Shown piece after piece: positions 8,308 through 16,770 of a stretch of 64,000 nucleotides of DNA (position 1 is the first letter of the stretch; the number at the start of each line of letters is the position of its first letter). The DNA comes from Ochrobactrum sp. CGA5 (GTDB taxonomy: Bacteria > Pseudomonadota > Alphaproteobacteria > Rhizobiales > Rhizobiaceae). The notes under the pieces were generated by a model. That model did no database searches. It was not told where the DNA came from and saw only the letters and a program-made list of their open reading frames with translations. The DNA is taken from positions 1 through 64,000 of the forward strand of contig NZ_VCIG01000043.1 of assembly GCF_006345815.1 (NCBI RefSeq). The letters are read 5' to 3'. The translations under genes were made by a program, and so were the position numbers.

Positions 8308-8784
8308 GGCCCAAGACCTCCATTTTGTTGCAAGTTCACGTCACTTAAAAAATTGTTTCATCGCGTTACTATTTTCTTAACGAACTGCTAAAATTTGTTG
8401 AAAGTTTGCAGTGAGAACAAAACACCGATCCGTCGAAACGAACCGGTGTTTTGCAGATCTGATATATGATGGAAAATCCAGAACCGGCATTGAAGCCCCA
8501 ATGAAATTGCTAATCTCATTGCCGTTATCATGAACAAAGAGGATATTCGCTTCGCTGAATATGCAATCTTCTCGGCTACTTGTAATACATCACGCGCCCC
8601 ATCTACTATTATACTACATAGTGCGCTTGTGATCTAAGCAACCTTACGGCGCCACGGCACTGTTGAAGGGAATTCACATATAACTTGCGCTCAAAGGAAA
8701 ACGTTAATCGTCACCAGCGAATAAATGGATTTACTGCAATGCAATAAAATGCAGCCCATTTATATAAAACGATATAAGAAGGAA
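8308..8784. other. Long intergenic region
   Basis: About 480 AT-rich bases between the IalB gene and the tRNA. It contains a perfect 10-bp inverted repeat CAAAACACCG/CGGTGTTTTG at 8418-8453 that looks like a terminator without a visible gene in front of it, and a weaker hairpin near 8724-8762 (AAATGG...CCATTT) that may end the tRNA transcript on the minus strand. No coding frame convinces me. Confidence 0.5.
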
Positions 8785-8861
8785 TGGTGGGCCCGGAGGG
8801 ACTCGAACCCCCAACCAAGCGGTTATGAGCCGCCGGCTCTAACCAATTGAGCTACAGGCCC
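8785..8861 (-). tRNA. tRNA-Ile (CAU, lysidine type)
   Basis: On the minus strand a full cloverleaf is visible: acceptor GGGCCTG paired with CGGGCCC, D-arm TAGCTCAATTGGTTAGAGC, anticodon arm GGCGGCTCATAACCGCT with loop CTCATAA (anticodon CAT), T-arm GGGGGTTCGAGTCCCTC, and an encoded CCA end. The CAT anticodon would read Met, but the anticodon stem and the variable region resemble tRNA-Ile2, whose C34 is modified to lysidine by TilS so that it reads AUA. The initiator features are absent. Confidence 0.93.
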
Positions 8862-9141
8862 CACGCATCCTTGCCCTACCCTAAAGAAAGCCGGGACACA
8901 AGCTGTCAAATGCATCAGTTGCCCTATTGCGCACATATTCAGTTGCAATGCATGCAACCTAGAACCACGGTAGCACTGATTTGAACTGGCAGTTGCAATT
9001 GGTGCACATTTCGAATTTGGTATCGTAGGCCTCGGATACGAGAGGGAACTTAGAAAACAAATGATTTCCAAGGCAGAACGGCCAGCCGCTCCGGTAGCCA
9101 GTTTTGTCAGAGCTGCCTCAACTTTCTCTACAGGAGATTTT

Positions 9142-9897
9142 ATGAACAACCGCGCTACCACTCTTCTTGCAACCTCCTTTTCCGCGATAATGCTCGCTGG
9201 CGCGCTGGCGCTACCAGCCCTGGCACAGGAGAATCAGATGACGAAGCAGCCTGCGCGTATCGCCGTCACCGGCGAAGGCACCATGACCACCTCGCCCGAT
9301 ATGGCTATCCTTAATCTCTCCGTATTGCGCGAAGGGAAAACCGCGCGCGAAGCCATGACCGCCAACAACGAAGCCATGGCGAAAGTGCTCGAAGCCATGA
9401 AGAAAGCCGGCATTGAAGACCGCGATCTGCAGACCGGCGGTATCAACATCCAACCACGCTATGTCTATCCTGACGACAAGAATGGCCTGAAAGAGCCAAG
9501 CATCACCGGTTACACGGTTTCAAACAGCCTGACAGTTCGCGTGCGCGATCTGGCGAAGGTTGGCAACGTGCTTGATGAATCCGTCACGCTCGGCGTCAAT
9601 CAGGGTGGAGATCTAAGCTTCGTCAACGACAATCCGGCAGCCACGATCAATGAAGCGCGTAAACGCGCCGTTGCCGACGCTATCGCCAAGGCGAAGACGC
9701 TTGCCGACGCCGCTGGTGTCGGCATTGGCCGCGTTGTCGAGATCAACGAACAGAGCCGCCCACCCATGCCGATGCCGATCGCTCGCGCCCAGTTCAAGAC
9801 CATGGCTGCTGGAGCGCCGGAGGATGCCGTTCCGGTTGCGACAGGCGAAAACAGCTACAACGTTTCGGTCAATGTTGTTTTCGAAATAAAGGAATAA
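9142..9897 (+). CDS. bp26: BP26/Omp28 periplasmic immunogenic protein, SIMPL domain
   Basis: A 251-residue exported protein equal in length and layout to the Brucella 26-kDa antigen BP26/Omp28. ATG 9142 follows AGGAG. The signal peptide ([20 protein letters not shown]) ends at AQENQ. The SIMPL domain covers about residues 38-250: [19 protein letters not shown], the central [11 protein letters not shown] and the C-terminal [15 protein letters not shown]26 forms a ring-like oligomer in the periplasm; its physiological role is not settled. The gene is monocistronic with its own terminator at 9923-9940. Confidence 0.95.
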   Translation: MNNRATTLLATSFSAIMLAGALALPALAQENQMTKQPARIAVTGEGTMTTSPDMAILNLSVLREGKTAREAMTANNEAMAKVLEAMKKAGIEDRDLQTGGINIQPRYVYPDDKNGLKEPSITGYTVSNSLTVRVRDLAKVGNVLDESVTLGVNQGGDLSFVNDNPAATINEARKRAVADAIAKAKTLADAAGVGIGRVVEINEQSRPPMPMPIARAQFKTMAAGAPEDAVPVATGENSYNVSVNVVFEIKE

Positions 9898-9922
9898 CGG
9901 TAAGCCAGCTGGTAATCACGAA

Positions 9923-9940
9923 GGGGCGCGTCAGCGCCCC
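9923..9940 (+). terminator. Rho-independent terminator of bp26
   Basis: 7-bp GGGGCGC/GCGCCCC stem with loop GTCA, followed by TTTTCATTT. Confidence 0.9.
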
Positions 9941-9966
9941 TTTTCATTTGCCTTCAGCAAAAGAAA

Positions 9967-9996
9967 AGCCCCGGCTTAATTGTTCAAGCCAGGGCT
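9967..9996 (-). terminator. Rho-independent terminator of the 10019-10372 gene
   Basis: On the minus strand AGCCCTGGCTT pairs with AAGCCGGGGCT (one mismatch) and is followed by TTTCTTTTGC, 22 nt after the stop. Confidence 0.8.
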
Positions 9997-10018
9997 CTTG
10001 AAACTTCACTATGCCTTT

Positions 10019-10372
10019 TTAGCGAATGATCGGGCAGCCACGCACATTCGCAAACACAACGCCGACAGGACGACCGTGACGGAAGCCGCGCACCCTGACC
10101 GACTTCCCACGATAGATCACACGCGCGTTGCGAATCCCCATGCGGTGAGCCTTCATTCTGGCGCCTTCCACCGAGCAGGCCGGACCACGATAGACTGGAC
10201 GACCATGGCGATAGCCCCTGTAGTCAATATTCACGACGGCAGTACCTGCCGACGTGGTGACAACCGGAGCGACAATCGGCGATGCGGCACTGGCTGAAGC
10301 GGCCGTGGTGAAGATGGCCGCAGCACCAAGAGCGGCGGTTACGACGAGCGACTTGAGCGAAATAGCAGACAT
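10019..10372 (-). CDS. Small secreted basic protein, function unknown
   Basis: A 117-residue exported protein. The N terminus (SLKSLVVTAALGAAAIFTTA) is a signal peptide ending near ASAAS at about residue 30. The mature part is strongly basic with repeated HGRPV segments (YRHGRPVYRG and GFRHGRPVGV) and two cysteines (PACSVEGA and GCPII) that can form a disulphide. Similar short proteins occur across Rhizobiales, but I know no function. An AGAGG site lies upstream of ATG 10372. Own terminator at 9967-9996. Confidence 0.75.
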   Translation of the reverse strand: MSAISLKSLVVTAALGAAAIFTTAASASAASPIVAPVVTTSAGTAVVNIDYRGYRHGRPVYRGPACSVEGARMKAHRMGIRNARVIYRGKSVRVRGFRHGRPVGVVFANVRGCPIIR

Positions 10373-10619
10373 CTTTGAACCTCTTTCGATTTGCTTTCAG
10401 GTCTTGCCTGAGACATCCAAGACGTAACGCCCGATAGATGAACAGAAATAAAAACTCATGTTCATGTGTCGTTCAGCTTTCGCGAAGCGGAGGGCGCTCT
10501 CGAACGAAACCTTATATAAGTTCAATGAATTCAAATGGTTACGAAAATACGTAATCTACGCCTCCCTATTCGAAGCATAGATTAAATTTACGCAATGATT
10601 GAAAACCCCAGATTAGCCA

Positions 10620-11072
10620 TCAGCGGTGGCTCGGCATCACCATATGATCCAGATAATCATCGTCATCTTCAAGATCGTGATCGAAAGCCGTCACCTTGCC
10701 GCGAACGGAAACACCTGCCTCGTGCACCGTTTCGGGGGAACCCGAAACCAGCGGATGCCACCAATAGAGGTCCGAACCTTCTGCAACCAGACGATAGGCA
10801 CAGGTGACAGGCAGCCAATCCACTTCGTCAACAATTTCCGGCGTCAGAAAAACGCAGTCCGGCACTGTCTTCTTGCGGTTCGGATAATCACGACACTGAC
10901 AGCTATCCGGATTAAGCAGCGTGCAGGCAACGCTGGTCCAGTAAATCTCGTTTGTGTCGTCATCCTGCAATTTATGCAGGCAGCACTGGCCGCAACCGTC
11001 ACACAGGCTCTCCCACTCGCTGCGGGTGAGCTGGTTCAAGGTCTTGGTGCGCCAAAATGGTTTGTCGTTCAT
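10620..11072 (-). CDS. YkgJ/UPF0260 (YcgN-like) cysteine-cluster protein
   Basis: A 150-residue soluble protein of the UPF0260/YcgN group within the YkgJ cysteine-cluster family. Eight cysteines are visible, in the blocks [25 protein letters not shown] and VPDC, the arrangement thought to bind a metal or cluster. The C-terminal half has the family block [20 protein letters not shown] start it at ATG 11072 ([10 protein letters not shown]), which matches the family's usual N terminus; upstream codons extend the frame by 18 residues without support. Function unknown. Single gene between long intergenic stretches. Confidence 0.88.
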   Translation of the reverse strand: MNDKPFWRTKTLNQLTRSEWESLCDGCGQCCLHKLQDDDTNEIYWTSVACTLLNPDSCQCRDYPNRKKTVPDCVFLTPEIVDEVDWLPVTCAYRLVAEGSDLYWWHPLVSGSPETVHEAGVSVRGKVTAFDHDLEDDDDYLDHMVMPSHR

Positions 11073-11284
11073 GATACAGCGTATAATGGAATTATGCTGG
11101 AAGTGGCGTGGACAAATCGCCGCCATTCAGCGTTCTTGAAATTCTATTCGCATCGGGTTATTAAAACCGCGTCATTATCATGACCGTAAGCGTCTTACGT
11201 TAGGCAACGCATCAATCTCGCCGGGAACGGCAATTCGCATTGATGTTTCGTTGCGCCTTCCCCGCATAATATTCAGAAATACAC

Positions 11285-11545
11285 ATGTCTCAGTTTGAAT
11301 GCGCACGCCGCAGAAAGCTGCCAGCACGCTATGCATCTATTGTGATGCCTTTCATACTATCAATCATGATGACATTTATTGTCTCATTGATTGCAACCGC
11401 CAAAAACATTGGCATTACCCACCCAGATCTAGTTACGAGCTGGATGATGGCATGGGCTCTTTCTTGGGTGGTCGCCTTTCCCGTTCTCCTCGGCATTTTG
11501 CCCGTCGTGCGTAGAATTGTAACCTTGGTGTGCGAGCCGCATTAA
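11285..11545 (+). CDS. DUF2798 small membrane protein
   Basis: An 86-residue protein with two transmembrane helices (about residues 18-42 and 53-77), fitting the DUF2798 family: basic N terminus RRRKLPARYA, then MPFILSIMMTFIVSLIAT, a loop with HPDLVTSWMMAWALSW, and a second helix FPVLLGILPVVRRIV. Members are short inner-membrane proteins of unknown role. It is followed at once by the palindrome at 11551-11589. Confidence 0.82.
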   Translation: MSQFECARRRKLPARYASIVMPFILSIMMTFIVSLIATAKNIGITHPDLVTSWMMAWALSWVVAFPVLLGILPVVRRIVTLVCEPH

Positions 11546-11550
11546 CGGTT

Positions 11551-11589
11551 AGAGCGCGGTTCGATCTAATAAGATCGGATCGGCGCTCT
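11551..11589. repeat. GAGCGC/GATC palindromic repeat
   Basis: Arms AGAGCGC (11551-11557) and GCGCTCT (11583-11589) with inner GATC-containing arms (TCGATCT...AGATCGGA). It begins 5 nt after the DUF2798 stop and may double as a terminator. Same family as 2446-2473 and 59172-59211. Confidence 0.7.
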
Positions 11590-11604
11590 AACTTCTTCTA
11601 TTTC

Positions 11605-11649
11605 AGCTTAGTCTTATCGACCCTCGTCTCACTCCGGTCGGATTATGCT
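11605..11649. repeat. 45-nt dispersed repeat, copy A
   Basis: Begins AGCTTAGTCTTATCGACCCT and ends GGTCGGATTATGCT. By eye it matches 48249-48293 at 35 of 45 positions with no gaps. Contains an imperfect GACC...GGTC inverted repeat. Confidence 0.65.
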
Positions 11650-11661
11650 CCAGAAAAGCAA

Positions 11662-11687
11662 AAGCCGCGCAACAAGATGCGCGGCTT
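11662..11687 (-). terminator. Rho-independent terminator of the HlyU-family gene
   Basis: AAGCCGCGC/GCGCGGCTT stem, 9 bp with an 8-nt loop, followed on the minus strand by TTTGCTTTTC; on the plus strand CCTATTTTT follows, so it may work both ways. Confidence 0.85.
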
Positions 11688-11708
11688 CCTATTTTTCTCG
11701 CAGGCGGC

Positions 11709-11999
11709 TCAGCGGAAAATAGATTCGCCTTGTTCATCCACGATTTGCCGGCCCTTGTTCAGCGAAATGCTGGCGGCATCTTCGATACCAGGGCAACGGT
11801 CGGCCCGAACGAAGCGATATTCCTTCACTTCGCCATCGATCGTTTTGGAAATGACACCGCAGACCTGGTACTGCCCGCCTTCGCTATAGGGCGTAGCGAT
11901 AATCAGAAAGTCCTTGTGTTCAAGGCGACCAGCCTCTTTCGGTTCTGCCGATGTCTCGGAGGCAGAACCTCCACCGAAAAGACGCTTTAAAAAAGACAT
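11709..11999 (-). CDS. HlyU family protein
   Basis: A 96-residue protein of the HlyU family (named after a Vibrio regulator but sequence-unrelated to its ArsR-type fold in most annotations). N-terminal MSFLKRLFGG followed by a linker rich in Ser/Ala/Glu, then the conserved domain from about residue 27: LEHKDFLIIATPYSEGGQYQ, VCGVISK and YRFVRADRCPGIEDAASISL. Short soluble domain of unknown activity in alphaproteobacteria. It lies 32 bp downstream of rpoD on the same strand, so it may be read from the rpoD transcript. Confidence 0.87.
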   Translation of the reverse strand: MSFLKRLFGGGSASETSAEPKEAGRLEHKDFLIIATPYSEGGQYQVCGVISKTIDGEVKEYRFVRADRCPGIEDAASISLNKGRQIVDEQGESIFR

Positions 12000-12031
12000 A
12001 TCGCCTGCCCCTCCCGTATACTTCGTCGAAC

Positions 12032-14050
12032 TTAGCTATCCAGGAACGAACGCAGCTTACGCGAACGGCTCGGATGCTTCAGCTTGCGCAGTGCCTTGGC
12101 TTCGATCTGGCGGATACGTTCACGGGTAACCGAGAACTGCTGGCCAACTTCTTCCAACGTGTGATCCGTGTTCATGCCGATGCCGAAGCGCATGCGCAGA
12201 ACACGTTCTTCACGCGGCGTCAGCGAAGCCAGAACACGGGTCGTCGTATCACGCAGATTGGCCTGAATGGCAGCATCAATTGGCAGAAGCGCGTTCTTGT
12301 CTTCGATGAAATCGCCCAGATGAGAATCTTCCTCGTCGCCCACCGGCGTTTCGAGCGAGATAGGCTCCTTGGCGATCTTCAGAACCTTGCGCACTTTTTC
12401 GAGCGGCATGGCGAGTTTTTCAGCCAGCTCTTCCGGCGTGGGTTCACGACCGATTTCATGCAGCATCTGGCGCGACGTACGAACGATCTTGTTGATCGTT
12501 TCGATCATGTGCACCGGAATACGGATGGTGCGCGCCTGATCGGCAATCGAACGGGTGATTGCCTGACGAATCCACCACGTCGCATAGGTCGAGAACTTAT
12601 AACCACGGCGATACTCGAACTTGTCGACAGCCTTCATCAGGCCGATATTGCCTTCCTGAATGAGATCGAGGAACTGCAAGCCACGGTTCGTATACTTCTT
12701 GGCAATCGAGATGACGAGGCGAAGGTTGGCTTCCACCATTTCCTTCTTGGCGATAGTCGCTTCGCGTTCGCCCTTCTGCACCTGATTGACGATACGGCGG
12801 AATTCGCCGATGGAAATCGCGGTTTCGGTCGCCAGCATCTGGATTTCAGACCGCAGACGGTCGATCGCGCGCTCTTCCTTGGCTGCGAATTCCTTCCAGC
12901 CGCGGGCTGAAAGCGTGCTGACACGCTCCACCCACTTCGGGTCCAGCTCGTGGCCCTGATATTCCTTCAGGAATTCCTCGCGGCGCACGCCGAAGGATTC
13001 GGCCAGACGCAGCAGCTTGCCTTCGTTCTGTACCAGACGCTTGTTGATGTCATAAAGCTGTTCGACGAGCTGTTCGATACGGTTCTGGTTCAGCGACAGC
13101 GACTTCACCGCCTTGATGAGCTGATCCTTCAGTTCCTTGTAGCGACGCTCCTGGCTCGACGACAGTTCGCCGGTCGCGGCCAGACGGCCCTCGACCTGCT
13201 GGTCCTGCAGCTTGCGCAGCTTCTTGTAGGTGTCGGCGATGAGGTCGAGCGTTTCCATGACCTGTGGACGCAGTTCGGCTTCCATGGCCGCCAGCGACAG
13301 GTTGGCTTCGTCTTCGTCCTCTTCCTCTTCTTCCGTGGGCATGTCGCCGCCGACATTGGTAATGTCGTCGTCATCACGCGAGCGGCGCTGAGGCTTGTCA
13401 TCGCGCGGCTTTTCCTCTTCCACGCGCTCGATCACCGGAGCCTGCTTGGCTTCCGGACCGGCATAGGTGGTTTCGAGGTCGATGATTTCACGCAGCAGAA
13501 TGTTGGAGTCGTTGAGCTGATCGCGCCAGATGATAATCGCCTGGAAGGTCAGCGGACTTTCGCAAAGCCCGGCGATCATCGTTTCACGACCAGCCTCGAT
13601 GCGTTTTGCAATCGCAATTTCGCCTTCACGCGACAGAAGCTCGACGGAACCCATTTCGCGCAGATACATGCGCACCGGATCGTCGGTACGGTCAGTGGGC
13701 TCTTTCTTGGTCGTGGTGGTGGCAACAGCCGTACCGCCAGACTCAACCAGATCGCCACCCTCTTCCGAGTCGTCGTCGTTGTTCTCTTCGCGGTCGTTGT
13801 CCTGCTCATCATCTTCAACGACGTTGATGCCCATATCGGAAAGCATCGACATCGTGTCTTCGATCTGCTCGGATGTCACTTCCTCGGAAGGCAGCACGGC
13901 ATTCAGCTCGTCCATGGTGACGTAGCCGCGCTTCTTCGCGAGTTTGATCATCTTCTTGACAGCATCGTCAGAAAGGTCGAGAAGCGGACCGTCGGCGGCA
14001 CCTTCGCGCTCGACTTCGGCTTCTTCGTTTTCCTTAACCTTCGTTGCCAT
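12032..14050 (-). CDS. rpoD: RNA polymerase sigma factor RpoD (sigma-70)
   Basis: The 672-residue housekeeping sigma factor. Region 1.1 lies in the N terminus ([20 protein letters not shown]), followed by a strongly acidic linker (residues about 80-110) and region 1.2 ([20 protein letters not shown]). A long non-conserved insert, typical for alphaproteobacteria, spans about 200-300. Region 2 contains [20 protein letters not shown] and [17 protein letters not shown]; region 4 ends with [21 protein letters not shown] 14050 with GGAGAA upstream. It lies downstream of dnaG, as in the classic macromolecular-synthesis order dnaG-rpoD, but with a 437-bp gap. Confidence 0.98.
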   Translation of the reverse strand: MATKVKENEEAEVEREGAADGPLLDLSDDAVKKMIKLAKKRGYVTMDELNAVLPSEEVTSEQIEDTMSMLSDMGINVVEDDEQDNDREENNDDDSEEGGDLVESGGTAVATTTTKKEPTDRTDDPVRMYLREMGSVELLSREGEIAIAKRIEAGRETMIAGLCESPLTFQAIIIWRDQLNDSNILLREIIDLETTYAGPEAKQAPVIERVEEEKPRDDKPQRRSRDDDDITNVGGDMPTEEEEEDEDEANLSLAAMEAELRPQVMETLDLIADTYKKLRKLQDQQVEGRLAATGELSSSQERRYKELKDQLIKAVKSLSLNQNRIEQLVEQLYDINKRLVQNEGKLLRLAESFGVRREEFLKEYQGHELDPKWVERVSTLSARGWKEFAAKEERAIDRLRSEIQMLATETAISIGEFRRIVNQVQKGEREATIAKKEMVEANLRLVISIAKKYTNRGLQFLDLIQEGNIGLMKAVDKFEYRRGYKFSTYATWWIRQAITRSIADQARTIRIPVHMIETINKIVRTSRQMLHEIGREPTPEELAEKLAMPLEKVRKVLKIAKEPISLETPVGDEEDSHLGDFIEDKNALLPIDAAIQANLRDTTTRVLASLTPREERVLRMRFGIGMNTDHTLEEVGQQFSVTRERIRQIEAKALRKLKHPSRSRKLRSFLDS

Positions 14051-14487
14051 ATGTTCTTCTCCAGGCGACCCCGGTCGCTTCTAAGATATATAGAGTTCTC
14101 GGACAGTTTTGCGAGGCCGCAATCCGTCAGTTGATTCTGCGAGTAGCCGATTTCCTATTAATGGCAGATTAACCTTGCCATCGGTATCGGGCTTCTTGAT
14201 CTCCGAGTTCTTGTGGGCAGAGGCGGTCGGCCAGACAACGCTCCTTCTCCAGCCCAAATTCACCTTGCTGCTGGCAGCCTCGGATATCACCGGTTCTGTT
14301 CTTTTCCTTGTTCGGACTGTCGTGATTCCGTCATTTAAGCCACACGTCAAGAGCGACTCACCTGATTCGCGCTTAAAAAGCGAATCATTTGTTGTCACGG
14401 CCTCTTCGTCGGCCAGATAGAGCACGTTTTCCGGATCGCAACCCCCGCATTCCGGTCGTTCCAGCAAAGCTGATTCGGAAAACCGAA
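14051..14487. other. dnaG-rpoD intergenic region
   Basis: 437 bases that must hold the rpoD promoter. At the dnaG end, a perfect 8-bp hairpin TGATTCGG/CCGAATCA (14471-14490) overlaps the dnaG stop codon and may slow or end dnaG transcription; it has no T-run. A 136-codon TTG-started frame crosses the region but looks non-coding. Confidence 0.55.
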
Positions 14488-16461
14488 TCAAAAACCGCCT
14501 GGCGGGCGCCCTGAAGAGAGGCCAAAACCGTCGATCAGAGCTTCAGTCGCATCAGCTTTCAAAATCTGATTTTGTATATCTCTGAGACGCGCAAACAATT
14601 CGCCCGTCTCATCGGTTTCAAGCGCGGCCTCAACGGCTCGCAGCTCTTTATGTAGTGTGCGCGCACGCTGATGCAAGTGAAGCGCCTGCCGAAGAGCTTC
14701 GCGTGCATCGTCTTCTGCGGCCAAAGCTGTCGCAGTCCAGAGTTTCGCACCCTTTACCACGAGTTCGAGCATTTCAATCTGCTCGCCATGCCCTGCATTG
14801 CCCAGTGCACGCCGCATCGCGTGGCCATCTTCAATATGACCGGCGGCCAGCACATCCAGCATGGCCAGATGCAGCGATTTGAGGGCCTCGTGCCCCAGAT
14901 CGAGCGCGGCCAACGTCTCGAAATCCTCTTCGATCAGCCGCGGATGATTGAGAAGCGTCAGCACAATTGCTGTTTCGCGCAACGGGGCGTGAGATCCCGC
15001 GCCCGGCCTGCCGCCCTTGACCAACGTAGAGCGCACCAGACTGTCGGAAATCGCAAGACGACCATTGCCGCCTGCCGGTCCGCCGCCTCCACGCCCGCCA
15101 TCATTCCTGCGATTGAAAGACGAATTGCGCTGTCCGCCGCTTTGATACCCCTGACGACGTCCTTGCCCGAAAAAGGCCTGTGCTCGCTCCCGCATATCCT
15201 GACTGTAGTGACGCCGAATATCCTCATTCGCGATGCGGCTGGTGATTTCCCGCAACCGCGCTTCGAGTTCGGCCCGGCGTTCCGGCGTATCGAAAACGCC
15301 GCCTGCCGTCTCTCTCGTCCACACCATATCGACCAGCGGTCTGGCGTCACGCAGGATGGCATGAAACGCGGCGGGACCTTCCGCCCTGACGAGGTCGTCC
15401 GGGTCCTGCCCTTCCGGCAAAAGCGCGAAGCGCAGCGATTTGCCGGGCTGCAAGGCCGGTAAGCCGAGATCGACAGCGCGATGGGCGGCACGAAGCCCAG
15501 CTCCGTCGCCATCGAAGCACAGCACGGGTTCAGGACTGATGCGCCAGAGAAGTTCGAGCTGTTCTTCCGTCAGCGCCGTACCAAGCGGGGCAACCACCTG
15601 ATGGACACCCGCCTGCGCAAGCGCGATCACATCCATATAGCCTTCAACGGCAATGATGGATTTGGCAGGCTCGCCGCCTTGCGGCTGGCAGGCCTTGCGT
15701 GCCCGCAAGCCATTATAGAGAACCCGTCCCTTGTGAAAGAGTTCGGTTTCCGGCGAGTTTAGATATTTGGCCGGAGCATCGGCAGAAAGCGCACGCCCGC
15801 CGAAAGCAATAATGCGCCCGCGCAGATCCTCGATCGGGAACATGACACGATCGCGAAAACGGTCATAGGAAACGGCAACCCCCTCGCCGTGCACGACAAG
15901 GCCGCACGCCTCGATTTGCTCGCGCGATACGCCTTTGCCTGCGAGAAATTCCTTCAATGCGTTGCGCGATTCCGGCGCATAACCGATGCGGAACGCTTGC
16001 TGTGTTGCCGTCGAAAGTCCGCGATCGCGCAAATAGGCGCGCGCCTTGGCGCCAACGGCGCTTTGTAGCTGGTTTTCGAAGAACTGCGCAGCCAGATCCA
16101 TGACGTCGTAAAGCGTTGCGCGCTGTGCCTCTCGCTTTTCCATTTCTGGATCACGCGCAGGCATTGGAACGCCCGCCATATCGGCTACACGCTCCACCGC
16201 CTCCGGGAAACTCAGCCCTTCAAGGTCAGTCAGAAACTTGAAGTGATCACCGGTCACGCCACAACCAAAACAATGATACCGACCCCGGCGATCCTCACAA
16301 TGAAAGCTCGGTGTCTTCTCGCCATGGAACGGGCAGCAAGCCCAGAAATCCCCCTTGGGAGGATTGCTTTTCTTGCGGTCAAACGAAACGCGCGCACCAA
16401 TCAGCGTCGAGATCGGGACGCGGTCTCTGATCTCATCGAGAAAGGAGGGCGGAAAACGCAT
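14488..16461 (-). CDS. dnaG: DNA primase DnaG
   Basis: A 657-residue primase that makes RNA primers for replication. The N-terminal CHC2 zinc finger is visible as CCPFHGEKTPSFHCEDRRGR then YHCFGCG (residues about 42-75). The catalytic TOPRIM domain follows, with IIAVEGYMDVIALAQAG (Glu) and CFDGDGAG (Asp-x-Asp). The C-terminal DnaB-binding part, after a Gly/Arg-rich linker near residue 420, is divergent. Start placed at ATG 16461 (MRFPPSFLDEIRDRVPI, the family N terminus); a GTG four codons upstream is also possible. The phosphate-regulated gene at 16771 is divergent. Confidence 0.97.
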   Translation of the reverse strand: MRFPPSFLDEIRDRVPISTLIGARVSFDRKKSNPPKGDFWACCPFHGEKTPSFHCEDRRGRYHCFGCGVTGDHFKFLTDLEGLSFPEAVERVADMAGVPMPARDPEMEKREAQRATLYDVMDLAAQFFENQLQSAVGAKARAYLRDRGLSTATQQAFRIGYAPESRNALKEFLAGKGVSREQIEACGLVVHGEGVAVSYDRFRDRVMFPIEDLRGRIIAFGGRALSADAPAKYLNSPETELFHKGRVLYNGLRARKACQPQGGEPAKSIIAVEGYMDVIALAQAGVHQVVAPLGTALTEEQLELLWRISPEPVLCFDGDGAGLRAAHRAVDLGLPALQPGKSLRFALLPEGQDPDDLVRAEGPAAFHAILRDARPLVDMVWTRETAGGVFDTPERRAELEARLREITSRIANEDIRRHYSQDMRERAQAFFGQGRRQGYQSGGQRNSSFNRRNDGGRGGGGPAGGNGRLAISDSLVRSTLVKGGRPGAGSHAPLRETAIVLTLLNHPRLIEEDFETLAALDLGHEALKSLHLAMLDVLAAGHIEDGHAMRRALGNAGHGEQIEMLELVVKGAKLWTATALAAEDDAREALRQALHLHQRARTLHKELRAVEAALETDETGELFARLRDIQNQILKADATEALIDGFGLSSGRPPGGF

Positions 16462-16594
16462 TACAGATTTCACTTTCGGGTCAGCCGGTCAGGCAGATGA
16501 TTGTCGATAGACTATATAGGCGCGCCTGTTCCCACAGTCCATCGTGCAGGCATGCCACTCCCCGCTAATCACACGTCGCTGCCAAACAAGCGCT

Positions 16595-16623
16595 CTGTCA
16601 CAAAACTGTCATATATTCGTCAT
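16595..16623 (+). promoter_or_regulatory. PHO box (PhoB binding site), three repeats
   Basis: Three 7-bp direct repeats in exact 11-bp register: CTGTCAC (16595), CTGTCAT (16606) and TCGTCAT (16617), separated by AT-rich AAAA and ATAT. This matches the PhoB half-site consensus CTGTCAT of rhizobia. It lies 148 bp before the Na/Pi cotransporter start and about 134 bp from dnaG. The target fits the site. Confidence 0.85.
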
Positions 16624-16770
16624 GACACTGCGGGAGTGGATTGCTTTTTGCTGCAAACAAGACCATATCTCTTGGAAATTTGATTAGCCGGAACATATTT
16701 TTTCTTCATTTGTTGCGTTAGCTTAATCAATCCGAGTTTCAACCCACCTCCAACCCGAAGGGATTTTGCC

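Noticed and set aside
8823-9161. 112-codon minus-strand frame overlapping the tRNA
   Set aside because: It runs through the tRNA-Ile gene and the bp26 leader; no support as a protein.
12950-14134. 394-codon plus-strand frame opposite rpoD
   Set aside because: Antisense of rpoD; no ribosome site and no domain.
14081-14491. 136-codon minus-strand frame between dnaG and rpoD
   Set aside because: TTG start without ribosome site, mixed low-complexity-free but non-protein-like composition, and it covers the likely rpoD promoter; no recognisable domain.
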